Of a stretch of 64,000 bases of DNA, positions 11,760-23,721 are shown piece by piece; the stretch's first letter is position 1, and each line of letters begins with the position of its first letter. The notes under the pieces were generated by a model. That model saw only the letters and a list, made by a program, of their open reading frames with translations, was not told where the DNA came from and made no database searches. The translations under genes and the position numbers were made by a program. The stretch is taken from NCBI GenBank assembly GCA_029465975.1, contig CM055744.1:7661192-7725191 (forward strand), written 5' to 3'. The stretch is from Dallia pectoralis. Lineage: Eukaryota > Chordata > Actinopteri > Esociformes > Umbridae.

Positions 11760-12285
11760 GCAGGAGCATTAGCTCCTCATGCGCTGGTAGCAGAGGAAGG
11801 AAGGGTTGGCCTTTCCTGCCACAAAAGGCACACTCCCTAGGCTGCGCGTTCTGTCTTGGCGCGACACCTCCATAAGCTCAGGAGCAACAGCGGGACTGAG
11901 TGGAGGAGCCCTGCCCGGAACGTCCGCGATAAGCCAGAAGATTGTCCAGTTTAATGGCCAATTCCACTAGCTGCTCGAAGGAGAGGGCGGCATTACGACA
12001 CGCCAACTCCCGAAGGACATCCGGGCTCAGATGTACACATAAAAATCAATATAGGCCCGTTCGTTCCACCAGCCCTTGCTGCCAGGCCCCGAACTCCAGT
12101 TGAACTCCTAGACGCTCCTCTTCCCCTGCCTCAGTAGGAAGAGCCGCTTTCCCGCCTTTCTTCCCTCGGGAGGATGGTCGAACACCTAGCGGAAGTAGCT
12201 GGCGAACGCCTTGTAATCCCAAAGGATCGACCCCCCCTCGGACCAGAGAGCGTTGGTGCAAATGATGGCCTTACCTGGGAATGGG
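11760..12285 (-). pseudogene. Gypsy gag remnant
   Basis: In changing minus-strand frames the text shows FASYFR, a stop, then VFDHPPEGRKAGKRL and later a GWWNERA-like stretch. These match the capsid region of fish Gypsy gags. Downstream come LSPDVLRELACRNAALSFEQ-type text and, near 11806-11835, CAFCGRKG, the first half of a CCHC zinc knuckle. The His and last Cys are not seen. Gag normally forms the particle that packages element RNA. At least two stops and a frameshift disable this copy. Confidence 0.8.
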
Positions 12286-12360
12286 CACCAGGTGTAAGTG
12301 ATGACGAGACAGGACAATAATGTGATGGGGAAAGGAACGATGGCGCTAGAAGGGTGGACA

Positions 12361-12717
12361 AACGTAAAAATTGTAATTGTCTGTGTTGTAATATAAAGTT
12401 GCATCTCACCTCTCAGAAAGTTCCGTATTGTGACGAGAGTATATTAAAAGTCCAAAAACCCACCATCAAAACAAGATACCGAGATGAATCAGAAATAGCT
12501 GGATGTGCAGCCACAAAGACAATACGTTTGTCCTCCATCTTGCAACTGTAAAAACAACTAGAAATGTTTACTATGACAAAGGTTGCTACACTACAAGAAA
12601 AACTATCTGATTTGCCAACACTAGCGTTTAACGCTCCTCATTTTGTTTTTAAACTGCTTGGGGGAAAGAAACCTCCTGTTCTGCTGTACTTAAGGTCAGT
12701 TTTAATAAATATACGTA
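12361..12717. other. Unassigned sequence beside the Gypsy remnant
   Basis: AT-rich and unassigned. It might include more of the Gypsy LTR, but I cannot support that. Confidence 0.4.
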
Positions 12718-13074
12718 ATGATAATAATAATAATAATTTGTTACATTTATATAGAGCTTTTCTAGGCACTCAACTTTACATGAAAGGGGGAATCTCCTCA
12801 ACCACCACCAATGTGCAGCATCCACCTGGATGACGTGACGGCAGCCATATTGCGCCAGAACACACACCACACACCAGCTTACTGGTGGAGAGGAGACGGT
12901 AATGATGAAGCCAATTAGTGTATATATGGGGATGATTAGGTGGCCATGATGGACAGAGGACAAGGGGCAAATTTGGCCAGGATGGCGGGGTTACACCCCT
13001 ACTCTTTAATGAAGGACATACTGGGGTTTTTAATGACCACAGAGTCAAGACCTCGGTTTATTGTCTCATGTGAA
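12718..13074 (+). repeat. Dispersed fish repeat starting with (TAA)n
   Basis: A (TAA)n tract at 12720-12737 leads into TTACATTTATATAGAGC, then GAATCTCCTCAACCACCACC, ATCCACCTGGATGA, GCAGCCATATTGCGCCAG, GGGGTTACACCCCTACTC and CCTCGGTTTA. I recall this block order as a repeat found in many fish genomes, but its class is unknown to me. It has no open frame of useful length. Confidence 0.4.
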
Positions 13075-13679
13075 ATGTGTCCTTAATGCAGTTAACATTA
13101 CAGTAATAACTGCTATGCAATTGCCATACTAGTGGTTTATCCCTTTAGATGCATTTATAGAGAAATGTTAGGAAAAAAACTGTGACATATATCGAAACTG
13201 TCCGTGCTTCAAATTTTACCGTGATAAACATTTCAGGCCAAGATAAGGAAACCAAACTCGTCAGTATGAACTATACGAGCCAGATTTGAATTGGTTTGGG
13301 GTATAGTGTATAACGGCATTTCTAAGTGTAACAAATTATACTGTAGTCCTTTGTTGTTTTAACAAATGTAATTGTCAGAATTAACACATTTCTTGTTGAC
13401 TTAATATACAGAACGTGTGTTCAAGTGACTAACACATTGATTGTGTGAAAATGACAAAACGTGTAGTCTCTGAGCTGACTCACTGGAAGTGTCAACACTT
13501 CACACAATATGCATTGTTTTAACACATCAGTTCTAAAAGTGTAAAATAATACAAACAAAGCATAAGATATGATATTTGGTTGCATATCATTTGCATGCGA
13601 TGCAAGAAGTCTGCAATGCATCAATATCACCAGATGCTGGGTACCTTCCCTGGTGATGCCTCTGGAGGTTGTTATTGGG
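13075..13679. other. Unassigned intergenic sequence
   Basis: I see no named repeat or coding signal here. Confidence 0.5.
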
Positions 13680-14815
13680 GTGTGACAACATGAGGAAGAC
13701 AGCAGTGTTGACAAAAATGAGGCTGGTCGTCACAAGGCTCCGAAATGAAAATCTATCAAGAATGTTGCAAAAACCCTGGGCGTGCCCAACTCAACAGTTT
13801 GGTTCATCATTAACAAGAAAACAACAACCGATGAACACAATTATGTCAAAAGACCCGGTAGACCGAGGAAGGCCGTTCTAGCGGTGTCTGGAAAACACTC
13901 TCTATGGTGAAGAAAACCTCCCTGACAGCAGCCCAACAGATCCTAAACGCTCTCCTGGTAAAGGTGTAGATGTGTCAAAATCCACCATATGTAGAGGACA
14001 AAACTACAGAGGGTACACTATAAGATGTGTAGAAGACTACACCAGTAGGACTACAGAGGGTACACTATAAGATGTGTAGAAGACTACACCAGTAGGACTA
14101 CAGAGGGTACACTATAATATATGTAGAACACTACACCAGTAGGACTACAGAGGGTACACTATAAGATGTGTAGAAGACTACACCAGCAGGACAACAGAGG
14201 GTACACTATAAGATGTGTAGAAGACTACACCAGTAGAACTACAGAGGGTACACTATAAGATGTGTAGAAGACTACACCAGTAGAACTACAGAGGGTACAC
14301 TATAAGATGTGTAGAAGACTACACCAGTAGAACTACAGAGGGTACACTATAAGATGTGTAGAACACTACACCAGTAGGACTACAGAGGGTACACTATAAG
14401 ATGTGTAGAAGACTACACCAGTAGGACTACAGAGGGTACACTATAATATATGTAGAACACTACACCAGTAGGACTACAGAGGGTACACTATAAGATGTGT
14501 AGAAGACTACACCAGTAGGACTACAGAGGGTACACTATGTGATGATCTAGAACAAAGCCTACCACCTCATCCGTGAAACAGTGTGGAGAATGTGTTATGG
14601 CTTGGGTCTGTATGGCTGCCAGTGAAACAGGCTCACTTGTCTTCATTGTTGATGTGACTGCAGACTGAAGTTAAACAATTAGGTGTGTAGCCTACAGAAA
14701 TATTAGATATGCTCAGATAAAACCAAATACTGCCAACATAATTGAAATGCATTTCATTGTGCAACAAGATAATGGCAGTAAACATAAAACAAATCGTTGG
14801 CCAACATCCGGTCTA
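13680..14815 (+). mobile_element. Tc1-like relic interrupted by an internal minisatellite
   Basis: The left part (13690-14000) carries decayed helix-turn-helix text, including GVPNSTV in one frame and RPGRPRKAV, the G-R-P-R motif between the two DNA-binding subdomains. The right part (14540-14800) carries the catalytic-domain region: MAWVCMAASETGSLVFIVD-like text, then QQDNGSKHK, which matches the family block around the second catalytic Asp. Between them, where the family has about 45 bases encoding YRGHTTRCKP-type text, lie 11 tandem copies of a 47-bp unit derived from that same stretch. No inverted repeats or TA flanks are visible, and sequence after 14815 is unrelated. Confidence 0.75.
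14003..14537 (+). repeat. 47-bp minisatellite derived from Tc1 transposase DNA
   Basis: The unit runs ACTACAGAGGGTACACTATA, AGATGTGTAGAAGACTACAC, CAGTAGG, about 11.4 copies. Variants (ATAATATATG, GAACAC, GTAGAACT) recur in the same order, which suggests multi-unit duplication. The first half aligns with TATAGAGGCCACACCACAAG of the Tc1 copy at 53779-53798, and unit ends CAGTAGG resemble CAGTAAG there. Confidence 0.93.
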
Positions 14816-16084
14816 GAAAGCAGAAAAGCGACAACAGGGCAAGTGAGGCGTAAGTACAGACGGGCAGGACAAAGAAGAACAAGCAGATGGACCATTAGCA
14901 ACATAATAGGAACACTAACAAAAAGACAAAACTTAGGGAAGAAAAACGAACTATAAAATCGATTAGGCAAAATAACAGGAATTGACAAGACAAAACAATG
15001 CTACCACAAAAACTGAACTCTGACATATGACGGATGGATAACGAGAAACGTGTGAAAACAATGCAATCATTGAAATGAAGCCACTAGTTATGAAAAAGAA
15101 CACGGACATAAAGAAAACACGGACCGGATTGCAGGAAAATGAAACACAAGGAAGGACTGAAGACACACAAAGAGTACTGAGGGAAAAGGACACGTGGACA
15201 CATAGAATACTTGGACAGGACCAGGACAGGGGAGACAAGATAGCTTTGCACAAACAGTTTTCTTTGTCAAGTTTCAGTATGTAAATATATATATATTTCA
15301 CTGGATCAATAGAGTGTTTTGCTTATAAGCAAGATTTCTAAGGGGGTAATTAGAAATCATTAGACCATCATTAGACAGTATCTTTTAAGAAATATTGGCA
15401 AAAAACTATAAATAATAAATGATTGACCATAACGCACTCCTGCCATTGCTGTCAGCAACAAAAGCTGACGTGTTTTCGGAAAAATATATTTGTGTTATTG
15501 ATAACGTCAACATAATGAGTAAATAGACTGCTTACAATATATTTATCCTATTTAGATAGGGTTAAACATTTAGATATAGTAATTCCTTTGTTGAATTTGA
15601 CCTCATATCATCAATCAAAGAATCCTAGTCAGTTCATTGTGCATATCGACTGAAATGATTCTACTCTCTATTCAACAGATTGATCATAACATGATCCAGG
15701 TCTCTTGGCTTTATTGAGTTGATATCAGAACAGATTTCTGCAAAAGATTCCTATACCTGGAGGCACAGAGTGGTGATTCAGCAAGGAGCCGCTGGCCTCA
15801 TCAATAAAGTTTTTCACCCGAACTGACATCCTTTGATTTTACAACGCACAGGTGAGCTCGGCCCAATAGTAAATGATGAATGCCTAAATAACAAAAATAT
15901 ATATAAAGGGAAGCTAACTGCTAAGTTATATCAATCAATACCCAACACAGAGCTGCCCAGCAAAGCCACCCTACTATATAAGTAAAAAATATATATTCTG
16001 CTTTGGTTCAAGTAACACCAAACAACATTTAAGACCACCTGCTATTCCGGTGGAATATAAAGTTTTAGATAATATTTTTGTCTT
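14816..16084. other. Unassigned intergenic sequence
   Basis: No recognised gene. 14816-15290 is purine-rich on the plus strand with loosely repeated GGACA/GAAAACAC words. It gives a 112-codon minus frame with no known motif. Confidence 0.45.
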
Positions 16085-16380
16085 CTGAACCAGTTAACAA
16101 TTGCAGGGCCAGGGGGCCAAATGGAACATCTGTATGGGTACTTAGCTTGGAGAGACCAGCTGGCAGGTGTCTTCACGGATGTCTTCAACTTCTTTCTGAT
16201 CCTGTCCTTAATACCAACTGGCTTCAATAAGCAGACCATGATAATTCCTGTGCTCGAGAATGCTAACGCGAGCTGGCTGAATGAATATTGCCCAGTCGCA
16301 CCTACACCTGTGACCGCAAAAAGCTTTGAAAGGCTGGTCGCAGCTCACTTAAACTCCATTAATCAAATACATTAACATAA
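16085..16380 (+). pseudogene. LINE reverse transcriptase fragment
   Basis: The forward frame at 16121-16375 reads DQLAGVFTDVFN, then SLIPTGF, then LNEYCPVAPTPVTAKSFERL. This matches the segment leading into the RT fingers of fish non-LTR retrotransposons (family pattern: L-N-D-Y-R-P-V-A-L-T, with M-K-x-F-E-R-L next). Arg and Leu of the family pattern are changed here. The frame is open for 84 codons but both ends are truncated, and the catalytic YADD block is absent. The likely family is L2/CR1/Rex1-like. It is not functional. Confidence 0.75.
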
Positions 16381-19300
16381 AGCTCTAAAGAGAACTTGAA
16401 CAAATATAGGCATTGCTTTCGTATTATGGAGGAATACACAAGCTAATCTGGAACTGAAAAGCAAGCTTACAAATATCAGACAGGACATATTTTTAAAGCT
16501 TATAGTTAAATATTAAAGCTAATAGCTTATGCTTATAGTTTTACCAAAGTTTTACAACATTTGCTGAATAGCCATGCTTACCTGTAATAAAGTGAGCTGC
16601 AAGAACTGTTAGAATCTTGAATAGAATCACGTTTTCTAAATATCCCTCATATCCTTAAAAATAACAGCTTTGTTGCCTGTAGGCCTCTAGTAAAAACGGT
16701 CTGCCTCAGTGTGGTTTCAAACACGGCTCACAAAAACTTTCAACATAAAAAACAAAAAGTCCTTCTCTATCGTTTATCGCTATCCAATCCCAAAAAACTA
16801 AACAATAAAATAAAAAATTTAATTGGCATTTCTTCGTTAGCAGTTATTGTGAAAAAAGTTCTAACATCCTGGTTAACGGCTGCATTTTTGCAACCTTCTA
16901 CATGCCGTCTTATGCAAAGCCCTTGTTGTGGTTGACTGGTGCACCAGAACTCAACTACCAGTCACTAAACTATGTAGATCCTTCAATGTTATTGCTGGCC
17001 TCTCATAGGCTTATCTCCTTGTATGAGCACTGTTTTGCGTTTCCTCTTGATCCTTCAACTTTTCTATCTACCATGGAAAACTGTCAAGGGCTGCCAAGAG
17101 AGTGGACCTAAGTACCTAAGGACAGATACAAGTTTGTATAAATTCATTGATTAAAATGTTTTTTGTCGCAATTGAAAAATGTTTCAATTTATTTTTTTTC
17201 TGTTAGTTTAAAAAAAAGAAAGCTTGATTTTCTAAAGAATAAAATATCCAACTAGAATAATTATTCAGTAGTCTGTTTGTAGAAATAACCTATCTGGGCT
17301 TTAAGCTTATTGGCTAGATGCTTAGGCTATGAATAAAAAGCACCCGTCAAGTGACTGACATTGACTACAATACAGTAAAATGACTACAAAACAGTAAAAT
17401 CAACCAATCACAACACATCTTGTCAGAAGACCGGACATTTTTAAATGATTATGTGGTGAGCATATTCCCTCTGTTTTCTTGAAACAACAGATGAAGTTGT
17501 GTGGGAGAATTTATTCTGTCACTATTTGAGTAAATGCTTGTTTTGGCAAATGCAACCATTTTTACTAACGTGGTTCCTGCTATCGGTATCTGCAATCGTT
17601 ATGTGCATTTGCAGCTTCTGTGAGTCACAGTTGAGGCAGGGCTTAGGACAGTTCCACTCTGTCGACACCATATACCAGTTCCTACCTAAAAAAACACACA
17701 TAAGTATGTTGTACTCTCTACAATCTATGCATTTGTATTATTTAATGTTTAACGTCTGTAAAACATTATTTGGGGTAGATTGTCTTTCTAGGATACGTCA
17801 CCCGACTCTACAATGGAATACAAAAATACCAACAACCACACTTGCAGTTATTTTTTGTAACACCATTAAGTTGCTGAACAGTGATTCTGCTCTTCGTTGT
17901 TGATCATTAATTACATGTAAACTCAAGCCGTTGTTCAATGAATCAACTGAATGTATTTTTCAGAGACCAAAACGGCCAAGGAACCAGCTTGGTCGGAACA
18001 GTTTACTGAAATAATAACGTGTAACCTGTGGTCCGTTGTTTTTTTTACCTCTTTCAGCGTGGCTTTGTGCATTATCGAGGGGGCAGATTGAGATTTAATC
18101 AAATCAATCAAATGTATTTTATAAAACCCTTTTTAAAATGACAGTTAATGTTGGCAGCTCTCTCTGGAAGCCTTCATCCATGCCAACCACTTTGCTTTGA
18201 AAGTGCACTGCCTGCCAGGAGAAAACCGGGGGGGGTGCCATTTCTCAGAGGTCCCTTGCTGCTTTGAAGCCTCTACTTACCCAAGGCCAATAAGATAAAA
18301 AGAGAGGTTAATAAATTACTGATGTAACATATCACAGCGTACAGGACAATTAGATGACGGCATTCATGCCACTAAGAGAAGATTTATATGTAGGCTAAAG
18401 AAAAAAAAAGTTGCTGAGTCGGTAGGTCAACTCACTGTGGGTACTGTAGGCAGTGATCCAATAGTTCGTTATTAAATTCTGTTGACCAATAGCCATCATA
18501 ACTTAACAGTAGAGGATAGTGGGGTAGTGAGACAGAAAGAGGTTAAACAGGGCTGAGCTCCGGCACGTCGTGTCCATTAAAGAGCCAGGTGGGGCAGCAT
18601 TGCTGAATAGTTTTTGATGTTTTATTCTATGTATTTAGACATACAGCAGTGGATTAAAAGAATCCACAAGCATGCTCAATAAAAATCTAATGTTGAATTG
18701 CAGAACCAGGAACTTGAAGACTGGCACAATGAACAGACATAAAATCACATGACAAACTATTATAACAAAAGGCCCAGAAAACGACAAATAATTATGCCAT
18801 TTTAATACAATATTGAGCGGGAGGTATGCTATTTTTGCAAATTGTAGAAGGACACATGGCTTTTAGGCAATATGGCTACATGTGCCATTGGCCTAATGTG
18901 TGCATAGCGCATGTGCACTCTGTGTTGCCACGGTAGCTGACATACACGTGAATGAGCTGGCACGGTATCTGACACGTGCCAAGAGGAGTTGTGTCGCCGA
19001 TTATTAGCATTATTATCGTTATTTTCTTTCTCTCATCCGTAGGATGGAGTCGTGCAAACACACAGCAACCGCTTTCAAGACTAATAACAACTGGACAAAG
19101 AATAAATCCAAAGCAGAGACAGCCACACGTGAATTTCCTTCAACCAGGAAACTGCACCTGTTCTATAAAGGACATAGAGAGAGATAATTACCCACCCAGG
19201 TGCCTTGGTCTGTGCCTAATTACCTGATATTCCTGTGCGAGGCTGCTGCTGGGTCGTCTCAAACTGTCACAGGATGCAGTTTTACATTAAAGAAATATTT

Positions 19301-19450
19301 GATACGCCGGAAATTTCTCATGGCGAGGTAAAGTGAAACATTGGTACAACTTACCCGAGAGAATGTGACACATTTCGGCCCACAGCAACCAATTTAGGAA
19401 AAAGTGTTTTTCTACATTGGCAATTCACCTGACATGTAGAGTATATAGAA
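16381..19450. other. Unassigned intergenic sequence
   Basis: AT-rich and mostly unassigned. A short LINE-tail-like stretch (AATCAATCAAATGTATTTTA at 18101-18120) is present. The 134-codon frame at 17499-17903 has no recognisable motif. 18880-19230 is less AT-rich, with mixed-complexity sequence that could be conserved non-coding DNA, but that cannot be judged without comparison. Confidence 0.4.
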
Positions 19451-19700
19451 TTGGGCCTGGTGTCGTGGAATCCTGACTGGGTTGTTCCCTGTCTCCGACC
19501 CATTTGCTGCCACTGTCCATCCCCTTGGCTGTCGTATTCCAGCCACTACATACCCAGAGTCACTAACACGCACACCTGCTGCTCTTCACCACAGACATAT
19601 AATTACGCACACCTGTTCCTCATCACCCCGGACTCATCAAGACACACACCTGCTCCTAATCACTCACTGTTTGGTGTTATGTCTGTGCGTCTGTATGGCA
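19451..19700 (+). repeat. Possible LTR-like fragment
   Basis: The stretch carries repeated CACACCTG words (CGCACACCTGCTGC, CGCACACCTGTTCC, CACACACCTGCTCC) followed by CTCATCACC. This resembles parts of fish Gypsy-type LTRs that I recall. No ends or target duplication are visible. Confidence 0.25.
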
Positions 19701-19765
19701 GGTGGAATGGGACTGGGAGCTGAAATCCACATAATCTGTAAACCATGGCAAATGTGACATGATAT

Positions 19766-19950
19766 GCAATCAGAATCAGGTTTATTCGCGAAGTCTGTTT
19801 TGTTACTGAACACTAGCTGCAGCATTTAGAACACACATTGAAATTGTAAGAAACAGTGCAAGAAGAGCTAAAATATACAATATGAACAGTCAAGAGACCC
19901 TGCCTCGTAGCCAGATGTGCTGGGTAAATATGGAATACGTAGTATGTATC
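19766..19950 (-). mobile_element. LINE 3'-end-like repeat, copy A
   Basis: It begins AATCAGAATCAGGTTTATTC and continues AAGTCTGTT, CTAGCTGCAGCATTTAGAAC, AACAGTGCAAGAAGAGC and GACCCTGCC. The same blocks in the same order occur at 24100-24249 and 47643-47860. The GATTCTGATT-type end on the minus strand is what I recall from 3' tails of fish LINEs. A related tail with an attached ORF2 is seen at 34899-35566. These are therefore probably 5'-truncated LINE insertions in minus orientation. Confidence 0.6.
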
Positions 19951-22524
19951 TGTAAACCCAAAAATTCTGTTTGTTGCTCAATCTTGCGTGTTGTTACTTG
20001 ATGTTACGTCACTTTTTCGTCTTTTTGTCAAACATTTCTTTTATTACGGTATTTGTTATGCTGTTTACGCTTCATACATTTTAACATAAGAGAGACATAG
20101 TGGCTAGTTACATCCTGATCAATTAATTCAAATATTTAGCTATTTTGAGCTTAGAAGTACGGTACTTTGATGTTTTTAATTTTTATGGATTAACACTTTT
20201 GCTTTTCTCTTTCAGAGTTCACAGGAAAAATCTATGTAATTCTAGTTTTTTTTTCACATAAATGTTATACCTGCATTTTGCTGCCTATGATTCCTACTTT
20301 GTATGCCGTAAATATCGAAATAAACGCTTTGACGACTAATGTGTATCATTCAATGCATGTTGAGTATTTCAAACAAACACATTTTTTACCATCACATTTT
20401 TTAGTACAAATATTATCTATGTTTCATTAAGTAGTTGCGTAGGGTCACGGGGTGGTGTACTTTCTGTTCTGTGGTTTTACTTTAGATATTAGGAGTGGGT
20501 CAACTTACCCACTGGCTTGTCTTACCCCTCTGTCTATACCCATCTACTAACGCATTCATCCTGGACACTAAAATTATACATTTTGCCACAAAGTGTTGCT
20601 GGATGTTTAAACTATGATGACATTTCTTGTTTCATTCCAATCTTATTTTAACAGTCTTCTCGTTCCATCATAAAATGGGTCATTTTGACCAAATCTAGCC
20701 TAATAAATGAGAGCGCATCTGGGGAACAGATAAATGAGCATTCGCTGGAGGAAAAGCAGAGGAAAAAAGCCGTACCGTAAAACTGTAGATAATCTATGGG
20801 ACGTGTGGCACTGGCTGTGCTTTCAGCCAAGGCACCTCAACCTTGCCGTTAGCTAGTGTAGCACTGGGGTACAATGCCTGAGGCCGGCCGTGTCTCGGTG
20901 ATTAGATAAAACAGGATAGGCCAGGCAGCAGAAGCCACAGCCAAGTTTCTCCTGGATCTCAGAGAGACCATGCGGGGCGCATCGTCAGGGTGAGGTGTTT
21001 AAAGGACGTGCCTGTCACTCAACATCACGACGAACACCGGAGACACGCGTCGAGCGAACAGAAGGCTAACTAGTGTCAATAAGATTGATGTTTCACGTCT
21101 TTTTTATGAATATCATCAGTATTAATGTGGATTAGGGAGTGAGGATGTGTGGTGTTTATTTGACTTGTTAGTTCCTTACCAACTGTGCACTTTCAAAGCA
21201 ATGGGGTGGGCGTGGCTAAAGAAGATAGAATAGCACAGCTGGGTGTTTAAACCTCTGTTCTATATTTCATGCAAGTGTGCCGCTTTTCTCCTTTATTCTC
21301 CGTCTTATGGTAATGAGATTCAGTGGGGTGTCAAATCCTGCTCTGGGCATCTTCCCGCTTTGCCGTTCTGGTCCGCAGAGAGCATCTCTCCAACCGTTGC
21401 AGATGTGTCAGACATGACATTGGTTTTGGAAGATTGCAAATACTGCAATTGCGTTACATTTTATTTGGTGGGATAAGCATAGCAAAATAAAAAAATGTTT
21501 AAAACAATTATAACTGGATTATTTATAACTAGCATCCTTTCAGTTTAATAGTCAATATCTTAACGGTTATCACAACAGTCATTGATGTAGTAGAATGTAA
21601 GGGTAACAGTTCATTTGAATGTGTAATATGTAATTACACTGTAACATGTAATCAAACAGAAGGTATTAGCCCATTGTTACAGAATAATAATATAGTGTAA
21701 CTTGTTGTTATTAAGGTATGAAGTGTCACTGAATGTATCTAAACCAGGGTCTAAATTCAATCAAACCCGTATTGCGATATTTACACAAAAGCTTTCTTTC
21801 CCACTTCAGGTCAACTGAACTCTGATCTTGGGGACGGTGTTAACAAGGGCACAACCCCTCACAAGATCGCTTTTTTGTTTCGGAATTGACTTCGCCCAGT
21901 GTCAACATTGAAATATGGAAAATAAAAACGACATTGCCCTGGTGGGTTTACACGAACCCTAGCAGAGACAAGTAAAACACCAGAGAACAAAGTAGTTAAA
22001 CTGGGTTTTTGTGTTGCGCGGCACTAGCGGTCAGGATTAGCGGTCCTAATCAGATTCAAGTTCCCTCCAGGTAGGGCCTAGCTCGATTGGCTCCAACAAA
22101 TATGGATTAAAAAAAATCTGAGCCACAGAACTGTATGCAAAAGTCCAGAACTAGTCTAAGACGCATGCAACGGAACGGGAGCATATTTATGAACTCATAG
22201 AAGCGCTGAGTGAACTCAAGTGTTAAGGCTTTCTAGTAGAAACCAGAAGAAATGTAGAAATGCCATGAATGTTTCAATTTCATCCGTTCTTCTCTTTTTC
22301 CTCTGAATGTAAATGTTCGGGTAGTTAAGACCATCAATAGGTAATTAATTGTGGCAGCAATCATACGTTGACATGATTATGTTGCGTTCACGTGACTCTG
22401 CAGGTGGGGGGGATTATGCTCCAACATGTGCAGTGGATATGCCAGGTTGTGGGTGAATCATGTCTGAAATTTCTCCCCCTTCAATGTGACCTATAATGTG
22501 AACAAGTGCACCCCACTAACAGCC
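19951..22524. other. Unassigned intergenic sequence
   Basis: No gene or named repeat recognised. Short frames have no motif. Confidence 0.5.
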
Positions 22525-23340
22525 CAAAGTGGAAACAAAACTCACCACAATTATGACTGTAGGGTGGCAAGAAGGAAGCCTTTTCTTACAGCAGAAGATT
22601 TCTAAAACAAACATCAAGTCAACTTTGTGGCCTCCAAAAGATATGGCGCAAAAACAACACTGTACATCACTGAAAGAACACCATACCCACAGTGAACAAT
22701 GGTGGTGGTTGCGTCAACGGTGGTGGGGCTGTTTTTCTTCCTGTTGGAACTGGGGCCTTAGTCAGGGTGGAGGGGAATTATGAACAGTTCCCAATACTTG
22801 GCAACTTTGGCACAAAAGTCTTCTGGATTCCATTAGAAAGATGAAGAGGAAGGAACTTTTCTGCATGACAATGACCCAAAGCACACATCGAAATCCATAA
22901 AAGCATAGCTTTAACAGAAGAAGATTAATGTTTTGGAATGGCCCAGCCAGAGCCCAGACCTGAATCCAATTGAACATCTGTGCACAGGAGATGTCCTCGC
23001 AATCTGACAGATTTGGAGCGCTTTTGCAAAGAAGAGCGGGCAAATATTGGCAAGTCAAGACGTGCCATGCTAGACTCCTACCCAAAAAGACTGAGTGCAG
23101 TAATTAAATCAAAAGGTGCTTCAGCAAAGTATTAGTTTAAGGGTGTGCACACTTGTGCAACCAGGTTACTGTAAGGTTTTTATTTTTCCCGCTCAAAGAT
23201 TTCTTTTTCAATTTAATTGTTCACATTACAGTTCACATTAAAGGAGGAAAAAGTTCTGACAAGTTTTATCTTTGTCTCGTATTTTCACATCACAAAAACC
23301 TGGAATTTTAACAGGGTGTGTAGACTTTTTATATCCACTG
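22525..23340 (+). mobile_element. Tc1-like element, 5'-truncated, family with GTGTAGACTTTTTATATCC end
   Basis: Decayed transposase text runs on the plus strand: TVGWQEGS, then KEHHTHSEQWWWL (near the family's T-V-K-H-G-G-G block), LHDNDPKHTS at the second catalytic Asp, and WPSQSPDLNPIEHL at the catalytic Glu region. Frameshifts interrupt these parts. The right end reads GTGTGTAGACTTTTTATATC and CACTG directly before TA (23341-23342), a normal Tc1 terminus. The left inverted repeat and the helix-turn-helix half are missing. It is inactive. Confidence 0.8.
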
Positions 23341-23721
23341 TATACATATGTGTGAGATAGAGTGCATTGTACCTGAAATTAGGGAAAATTAAACATTTAA
23401 AGATCCTGTCTGCATTGATGCCCAGAGGAACAGTCCCATCTGTGAGCTCTTAAATAAGTACTTAGCAATTTTCTGTTTAGGATAAATGTGTTCTTCATTA
23501 ATTGACTTTTCGTTTTGTGGTTTGCCTTAATGGTTTTGTGGCACTTTTATGCATTTTTCCATCTGTTCGCTTCTAGCAAATATGTTTTGCTAAGAATGTG
23601 AAGGCTATAAACAGTTTCATGACCAGTACCAAGAACAAGTATTCAAAATAGTTCGGACATTTCATAATTGTTAGTTAAGAGGGAACATTGTGTCATCTTT
23701 CATTTCCTGAAAAGTGTCTGT
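23341..23721. other. Unassigned spacer between two Tc1 relics
   Basis: No gene or repeat recognised. Confidence 0.5.

Larger units (their letters stand above)
10709..12360 (-). mobile_element. Rearranged Ty3/Gypsy LTR retrotransposon remnant
   Basis: Reading down the minus strand gives an LTR-like/5' piece (12360-12311), gag, protease and the first part of reverse transcriptase. A second LTR-like piece follows (about 11225-11095), then an integrase C-terminal piece that runs to the junction with the Tc1 fragment at 10709. Most of reverse transcriptase, all of RNase H and the integrase catalytic core are missing. Stops and frame changes separate the parts. The order gag, protease, RT, integrase is that of Ty3/Gypsy elements (integrase after RT). 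An LTR-like block between RT and integrase is not normal and implies deletion or recombination between copies. Confidence 0.85.

Noticed and set aside
17499..17903. 134-codon frame rich in hydrophobic residues and Cys
   Set aside because: No recognisable motif, no splice sites and AT-rich surroundings. A frame of this length is expected by chance in 64 kb.
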